From Candidatus Curtissbacteria bacterium (lineage in GTDB: Bacteria > Patescibacteriota > Microgenomatia > Curtissbacterales > GWA2-41-24), in the NCBI GenBank assembly GCA_016187105.1, contig JACPKK010000015.1:1-16606 (forward strand): DNA of 16,606 nucleotides. Reading direction: 5' to 3'. The notes below the pieces were generated by a model. The model saw nothing but the letters and a program-made list of their open reading frames with translations, did not search any database and was not told the DNA's origin. A program made the translations under genes and the position numbers. Positions 13,228-16,606 of this stretch are shown here, in pieces (the first letter of the stretch is position 1; the number at the start of each line of letters is the position of its first letter).

Positions 13228-13339
13228 TAGAAACTAGATACTTGAGGTTCGATCTTGAAGTCTGGAAGATAGAGGATAGATTCTATCTTCTAATATCCAA
13301 CTCCAAAGTCCAGCTCCCAGTTTCAAGCTTCTAGACTCA
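13228..13339. repeat. Sixteen-unit 7-bp-period palindromic array
   Basis: Sixteen heptamers keep one phase over exactly 112 bp. The first half uses purine-rich units (TAGAAAC, TAGATAC, TGGAAGA, TAGAGGA), the second pyrimidine-rich units (TATCTTC, CAACTCC, AGCTCCC), so the halves form an imperfect hairpin. GAAGATAGA (13265-13273) pairs perfectly with TCTATCTTC (13282-13290), and CTAGAA (13227-13232) with TTCTAG (13329-13334). It fills most of the 179-bp spacer between the Wzz-like and DUF4012 genes. The remaining 13165-13227 shows no clear feature. Confidence 0.85.
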
Positions 13340-13343
13340 AACG

Positions 13344-13910
13344 CTAAAGCCTGAAATATGTTTTGAGGCCGACGGTGATAAGGGCAACGACAAAACCGGA
13401 AGCGGCGCCGAAAGCGAGGACGATTTTGGGTGACGGGTTCGCCGGCTCTGGATCAGGAACTTTACCGATGGCGTTTATCTGGAAAGCTGAACTTGGCTGC
13501 AGTTTGAGGATTTTAGCGTTGAAAGAGGTTATGACTTTCTCCATCAGGCTTTTTGCCGCTTCCTGGTCTTGGGCGAGGGTGGTGATCTTGATAACTTGCG
13601 GAGCCTGTTTTCTGACAGAAATTGACCCTTGAATATCAAGGTCGCCAGTGAAGTCCGGGCTCGTGAGAATGGCCACGGCAGTATCGGTAAAGTTACGGGC
13701 TTTTTCTTGAGTAAAGTAGCTATTTTGGGCTGTGTCGGCCGGCAGGGAGGGAACGGTGTTTTGGTCCAAAATATAAAATGTTTGGGCGAATTTGTAGCCG
13801 GACTGGAGGTTTAGAGAAAGATAGAAGGCAATGGCTGCACCCAGAAAAGTAATGAGCGTGATGATCAAAATATTTTTTTTGATTATGGCGATGTAAAGTT
13901 TAAGTTCCAT
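13344..13910 (-). CDS. Wzz-like polysaccharide chain-length determinant
   Basis: This 188-residue protein has the layout of Wzz/polysaccharide co-polymerases: a first membrane segment (about 14-33), a mixed extracytoplasmic domain, a proline-rich PDPEPANPSPK stretch (152-162) directly before the second membrane segment (162-183), and a very short cytoplasmic tail. Such proteins set the length of polysaccharide made by Wzy. It is short for the family and lacks the tyrosine-kinase domain of BY-kinase fusions. The call rests on layout and the proline-rich element rather than long sequence identity. Neighbours (flippase, ligase/polymerase) support it. No ribosome binding site precedes the ATG; an 8-bp-period array lies 6 bp upstream. 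Confidence 0.78.
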   Translation of the reverse strand: MELKLYIAIIKKNILIITLITFLGAAIAFYLSLNLQSGYKFAQTFYILDQNTVPSLPADTAQNSYFTQEKARNFTDTAVAILTSPDFTGDLDIQGSISVRKQAPQVIKITTLAQDQEAAKSLMEKVITSFNAKILKLQPSSAFQINAIGKVPDPEPANPSPKIVLAFGAASGFVVALITVGLKTYFRL

Positions 13911-13916
13911 AAGATA

Positions 13917-13980
13917 AATTGTTATATTGTTTCATTGTTCAATTGTTCTTAACAATCTAGCAATTGAGCAATTTAACAAT
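13917..13980. repeat. 8-bp-period palindromic array
   Basis: Eight octamers keep one phase over 64 bp. The first four carry ATTGTT (such as AATTGTTA, TATTGTTT), and the last four carry its complement (TTAACAAT, CTAGCAAT, TGAGCAAT, TTAACAAT), so the two halves can pair. It lies between rnhA and the Wzz-like gene. Confidence 0.85.
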
Positions 13981-13998
13981 CTGTCAGTTTGACAGATT
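13978..13998 (-). terminator. 9-bp perfect hairpin after rnhA
   Basis: AATCTGTCA (13978-13986) and TGACAGATT (13990-13998) pair perfectly around a 3-nt loop, 10 bp past the rnhA stop on the minus strand. The bases that follow on that strand (GTTAAATTG) are not a T-run, so it may be a weak or factor-dependent terminator, or an extension of the adjoining 8-bp array. Confidence 0.45.
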
Positions 13999-14008
13999 AA
14001 GGCTTTTA

Positions 14009-14431
14009 TTACCGATCAATTTCGATCATCTCATCTAGTGCTTCGTTAACTAATCTATCGGCTTCTTTGTTTTTCTCTCTGGGCACGTGGGTGTAGGTGA
14101 TCTGGCCGAAACTTGATTCGAGCTGGCGGATTTTAAAGACGAGATCGCGGATTGAAGCGTTTTTGACTTTGAAAAGGCCGGAAAGCTGGGCAGCGACCAG
14201 GTTTGAATCCATATAAAATTTAATATCACGACCAGCGAACTGCCCTTTGGCAAACTCGAGGGCGCGAATGACAGCAGTATACTCGGCAAAATTGTTGGTG
14301 GCAATGCCGAGTGCGCCGCCGGCCTCTTTGACGATTTTGCCGTCTGCCTTGACGACGAAACCGTAGGCGGCGGGGCCTGGATTGCCGCGGGCACCGCCGT
14401 CGGTGAAGATAGTTATTGGTTTTGAGTTCAT
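14009..14431 (-). CDS. rnhA: Ribonuclease HI
   Basis: RNase HI cuts the RNA strand of RNA-DNA hybrids, removing R-loops and Okazaki primers. The 140-residue protein is the normal length for the short bacterial form. The four metal-binding acids are all present: D11 in FTDGGARGNPGPAA, E50 in NNFAEYTA, D75 in YMDSNLV and D125 in NKEADRLVNEA. HVPREKN (115-121) supplies the usual His near the fourth acid. The ATG (14429-14431) lies inside a 7-bp repeat unit (TATGAAC on the coding strand), so the repeat array provides the start codon; there is no ribosome binding site. It sits 17 bp after the flippase stop and is probably in the same transcript, although its job is unrelated to polysaccharide export. 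Confidence 0.95.
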   Translation of the reverse strand: MNSKPITIFTDGGARGNPGPAAYGFVVKADGKIVKEAGGALGIATNNFAEYTAVIRALEFAKGQFAGRDIKFYMDSNLVAAQLSGLFKVKNASIRDLVFKIRQLESSFGQITYTHVPREKNKEADRLVNEALDEMIEIDR

Positions 14432-14503
14432 AGTTGATAGTCCATAGTTTAGCGTTTAGGGTCCTTAGTACTATGACCTACGAACTCAGTACTCAGCACT
14501 TTC
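14425..14503. repeat. 7-bp-period array spanning the rnhA start and flippase end
   Basis: AGTTCAT, AGTTGAT, AGTCCAT, AGTTTAG and CGTTTAG follow each other from 14425 to 14459; after a 9-bp step a second phase (TACTATG, ACCTACG, AACTCAG, TACTCAG, CACTTTC) runs from 14469 to 14503. The rnhA start codon and the flippase stop codon (14449-14451) both lie within units, and the last 14-16 flippase residues are array-encoded. Confidence 0.8.
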
Positions 14504-15741
14504 TTGGAAAAGTAAATATAGGCAATGGCAAGTAATGCAAGAACAAGTGCTTCGGAGATAACGGTAATAGCCGAGGCGGCCATATAGCCGTACCGGGGAA
14601 TAAAGATGAGATTGGCAATTAAGTTAAAGAGGGCGCCGGCACCATAAATTAAGATCAAAAATTTCTGCTTGCCAAAAATGATGAGCGTGTGCCAGAGGAG
14701 CGCAGAGGCAAAGAAAAAGGGCATGCCGAGGGCAAGAACCTTGAGGGACAGGACCGAACCCGTAAAGCGGCCTTGGTAAATTACGGGGATAAAATTGGCG
14801 ATAACGACTAAAAAAGCCACGAGCAGAAGAGAAATGCCAGCTAAAGTCAAAAGCCAGAATTTAACTTTAGATTTGAACTGGGAAAAGTCTTGACGGGCAA
14901 GGTCTTGAAGCGGCGGGTAGATGCTGTTGGCAAAAAAGATGGGGACGGTTAGCGCCGCTTCGAAAAATTGGTAAGCCAGACCATAAACACCGACTTCGGC
15001 GCTGGAGCGGACGCTGGAGAGGATAAAAACATCGATTCTAAAATAAATAAGATTGAGAACCAAAGCAGTGCCAACCGGCCAAGCGCCGGAAATTATTTTT
15101 TTGGCCTGGCTTAAGATAAACTTGGGGAAAATTACAAGGCCAGTTAATTTCTTAATAAAGAGGAAGGCGAGGGTAACGTTAACAACGCCCTGGACAACGT
15201 AAATAGAAGTGAAGGCCAGAAGCCCGCCTTTTTGTAAAGTGACTAAAAAAGTACCGGCCAGGACAGCGAAGGCTCCGAAGACCACGGCAATAGTCGAAAG
15301 GTCATAGCGCAGTTTTCGCTGAAACATGGCGTTAGTGGTGGTGTAGAGGGCTTGAGTGATGATTGTTAGTGAGGCGATGGCGATGCCGATTTTAACAAGC
15401 GGCGAGAAGCCGGTGGCACTTACCGGATTATAGGGAACTAAAAATCCAATCATAATAGCGGTGGCGGCGAGGGCTATCGCCATCAAAAGACGAGTGCCGA
15501 GCAGAGTTTTGAGTAAGCTAATTTGGTTTTTGTCGTCGGCGATCTTTACATAAATGGAATTGAGGCCAAAATCGGCAAGCGTATAAAAATAGCCGACGAA
15601 AACGGCAATTTTTGTAAAATCACCGTAGCCGGCTTCACCCAAGGCGCGGGAAATTAAGATGGTGACGATGAAGGTCGCGGTAGCTGTTAAGCCTTTGCCG
15701 AGAATTTGAGAGGCTACGTTATAAAAAACCTTTTTGACCAC
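14449..15741 (-). CDS. Wzx-type polysaccharide flippase (MOP superfamily)
   Basis: This 430-residue protein is predicted to flip lipid-linked oligosaccharide units across the membrane. It opens with the pattern typical of the family, NVASQILGKGLTATATFIVTILISRALGEAGYGDFTKI (8-45), and has about 12 hydrophobic segments along its length. YGLAYQFFEAALTVPIFFANSIYPPLQDL (near 250-280) is also typical. Length is normal. The start is GTG (15739-15741) and no ribosome binding site is seen. The last 14-16 residues (about STEFVGHSTKDPKR) are encoded by the heptamer array that also gives the stop codon, so the native end was probably different. It follows the ligase/polymerase gene by 76 bp filled with repeats. 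Confidence 0.88.
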   Translation of the reverse strand: MVKKVFYNVASQILGKGLTATATFIVTILISRALGEAGYGDFTKIAVFVGYFYTLADFGLNSIYVKIADDKNQISLLKTLLGTRLLMAIALAATAIMIGFLVPYNPVSATGFSPLVKIGIAIASLTIITQALYTTTNAMFQRKLRYDLSTIAVVFGAFAVLAGTFLVTLQKGGLLAFTSIYVVQGVVNVTLAFLFIKKLTGLVIFPKFILSQAKKIISGAWPVGTALVLNLIYFRIDVFILSSVRSSAEVGVYGLAYQFFEAALTVPIFFANSIYPPLQDLARQDFSQFKSKVKFWLLTLAGISLLLVAFLVVIANFIPVIYQGRFTGSVLSLKVLALGMPFFFASALLWHTLIIFGKQKFLILIYGAGALFNLIANLIFIPRYGYMAASAITVISEALVLALLAIAYIYFSKKVLSTEFVGHSTKDPKR

Positions 15742-15752
15742 GAGGTTAATTC

Positions 15753-15784
15753 TAATTGTTAAATTGTTAAATTGCTACATTGTC
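15753..15784. repeat. 8-bp-period array before the flippase gene
   Basis: Four octamers (TAATTGTT, AAATTGTT, AAATTGCT, ACATTGTC) lie 12 bp upstream of the flippase GTG and merge with the palindromic repeat that starts at 15782. The units are alike those of the 13917-13980 array but only one orientation is present. Confidence 0.7.
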
Positions 15785-15856
15785 ATTGCGAGCGAGTGAA
15801 ACGAGCGTGGCAATCTTTTAAAGATTGCTTCGTCGACTACGTCTTCTCGCAATGAC
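15782..15856. repeat. GTCATTGCGAG palindromic repeat at the end of the ligase gene
   Basis: Outer arms GTCATTGCGAG (15782-15792) and CTCGCAATGAC (15846-15856) pair perfectly over 11 bp. An inner palindrome CAATCTTT/AAAGATTG (15811-15827) and a GAGCGAGTGAAACGAGCG stretch lie within. The ligase reading frame runs into it, so it encodes the last 12 residues and the stop codon. Repeats of this type are, to my knowledge, widespread in uncultured bacterial genomes. Confidence 0.9.
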
Positions 15857-16606
15857 GCCGGAAGGACTGATTATGAAAGCAAGCGAGAGCCAGAGGAGAA
15901 GCTGGCCTTGCTGGAGCGTCCAGAGGAAGTGGTCGACGCTGGCAAAGATTAGGATTGATACGAAAAGGGCGAGTTTGGTTTTGGTGTTAATGGACTTTAA
16001 GACAACAAATAAAAGCGCTGTAAAAAGCAGGAGACCGACTATGCCGTTTTCGGCAAGGATTAAGAAAAATATATTATGGACCGGCTGGAGAAGGCGGATC
16101 TGGCTAACAGAAAATAAATTAGCTTTTGATAACTCTAAGATAAAATTATTGCTGCCAATACCAAAGAGCGGGTTGATAAGGGTGATGTCGAGGCTTTTTT
16201 GAATGAGGACCAGGCGTTCGGAAATGGTGGGAAGAGATGAATCGGAAGTGTTTTTGAGAAGTAAAGTTCCTGCAACGAAGAGGGCAAAGATTAAAACTAG
16301 AAATCCTTTTTTCTTGGCAAAGATTATCCCAAGGGCGACGGCGAGCGCGGCGAGCGCCGATTTGGAAAAAGTGGTGACTAGGGCGACAAACCCCAGAATT
16401 GACGGGAAAAGCAGGTTGATCTTTTCTCTTTTGGACCCAAGAAAAAGAACCAATGCAAAAACCAGAAAGGCGGCGGCAACGTTTGGATGAGGAAAAGTGC
16501 CGTAGGGACGAAGCAGCTGATTGCCGAATAGATCGGCGTGGGCGATAGAAGGCGTGGTTGTATCAAATGAGCGCTCGCCCAAAAACGACAGGCCGAGGGA
16601 TTTCTG
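15818..16606 (-). CDS. O-antigen ligase/Wzy-like membrane protein, 5' end cut by the window
   Basis: The frame is open to the window edge (residues read QKSLGLSFLGERSF before the first possible start, a TTG at 16582), so the true start lies outside. The visible 262 codons have several membrane segments and the family's landmark loop: RPYGTFPHPNVAAAFLV, matching the GTF-HPN motif of PF04932, followed by FSKSALAALAVALGI. Later come GIGSNNFI and VHNIFFLILAENGIVGLLLF, where the H-N-x-F-L-x-x-x-E-x-G pattern is typical of WaaL/Wzy proteins. It should polymerise or transfer lipid-linked glycan outside the membrane, downstream of the flippase. The family cannot be split into ligase and polymerase from sequence alone. 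Its last 12 residues (VIARRRSRRSNL) come from a palindromic repeat. Confidence 0.85.
   Translation of the reverse strand, partial: QKSLGLSFLGERSFDTTTPSIAHADLFGNQLLRPYGTFPHPNVAAAFLVFALVLFLGSKREKINLLFPSILGFVALVTTFSKSALAALAVALGIIFAKKKGFLVLIFALFVAGTLLLKNTSDSSLPTISERLVLIQKSLDITLINPLFGIGSNNFILELSKANLFSVSQIRLLQPVHNIFFLILAENGIVGLLLFTALLFVVLKSINTKTKLALFVSILIFASVDHFLWTLQQGQLLLWLSLAFIISPSGVIARRRSRRSNL

Noticed and set aside
307..14503. CRISPR array as an explanation of the tandem repeats
   Set aside because: Units are 7-8 bp with no spacers, and no cas genes are present.

Overview
The window looks like a chromosome fragment from a Candidate Phyla Radiation (Patescibacteria) bacterium, most likely of the Microgenomates/OP11 type. 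This is inferred from gene content and style; no rRNA or other decisive marker is present. Supporting signs are a DUF4012 protein, a VanW/G5 surface protein, an orphan sugar-binding lipoprotein, a short valyl-tRNA synthetase without its C-terminal coiled coil, few Shine-Dalgarno sequences, and many short palindromic or tandem repeats at gene borders and inside genes.

Layout. Positions 1-2402 are read on the minus strand: a sugar-binding lipoprotein (1083-2402), then a nucleotidyltransferase-like protein (144-1037) followed by two tandem hairpins with complementary loops and a rho-independent terminator. A 60-bp divergent spacer with a 12-bp palindrome starts a plus-strand run (2463-9380): VanW/G5 protein, DUF192 protein, TsaD, a poorly conserved stretch that may be a decayed gene, valyl-tRNA synthetase, and a small membrane-anchored TPR protein. 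The TPR gene meets ribosomal protein bL25 head-on, the two stop codons sharing one CTAG. From 9377 to the end everything is on the minus strand. In transcription order it is a Wzy/O-antigen-ligase-like protein (cut by the window edge), a Wzx-type flippase, RNase HI, a Wzz-like chain-length protein, a large SDR-like/DUF4012 fusion, and bL25.

How the genes fit together. Ligase/polymerase, flippase and Wzz-like protein are the core of a Wzx/Wzy envelope-polysaccharide export route. The SDR-like/DUF4012 membrane protein beside them may belong to the same envelope work. The VanW/G5 protein is also probably envelope-facing. TsaD (tRNA t6A37), ValRS and bL25 are translation housekeeping; RNase HI sits inside the polysaccharide run.

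The most unusual content is repetitive. (1) Degenerate tandem arrays with a strict 7-bp period, and two with an 8-bp period, occupy most gene junctions, often as inverted arms that could fold. They supply the start codon of rnhA and the stop codon of the flippase, and they run in frame through the nucleotidyltransferase, TsaD and ValRS. (2) Short palindromes of several families are inserted in frame into TsaD, ValRS, bL25 and the DUF4012 protein, and form the last 12 residues of the ligase. At two places one palindrome sits exactly inside another. (3) A tandem pair of 9-bp hairpins has mutually complementary 7-nt loops. No tRNA, rRNA, CRISPR array, transposase or toxin-antitoxin pair was recognised.
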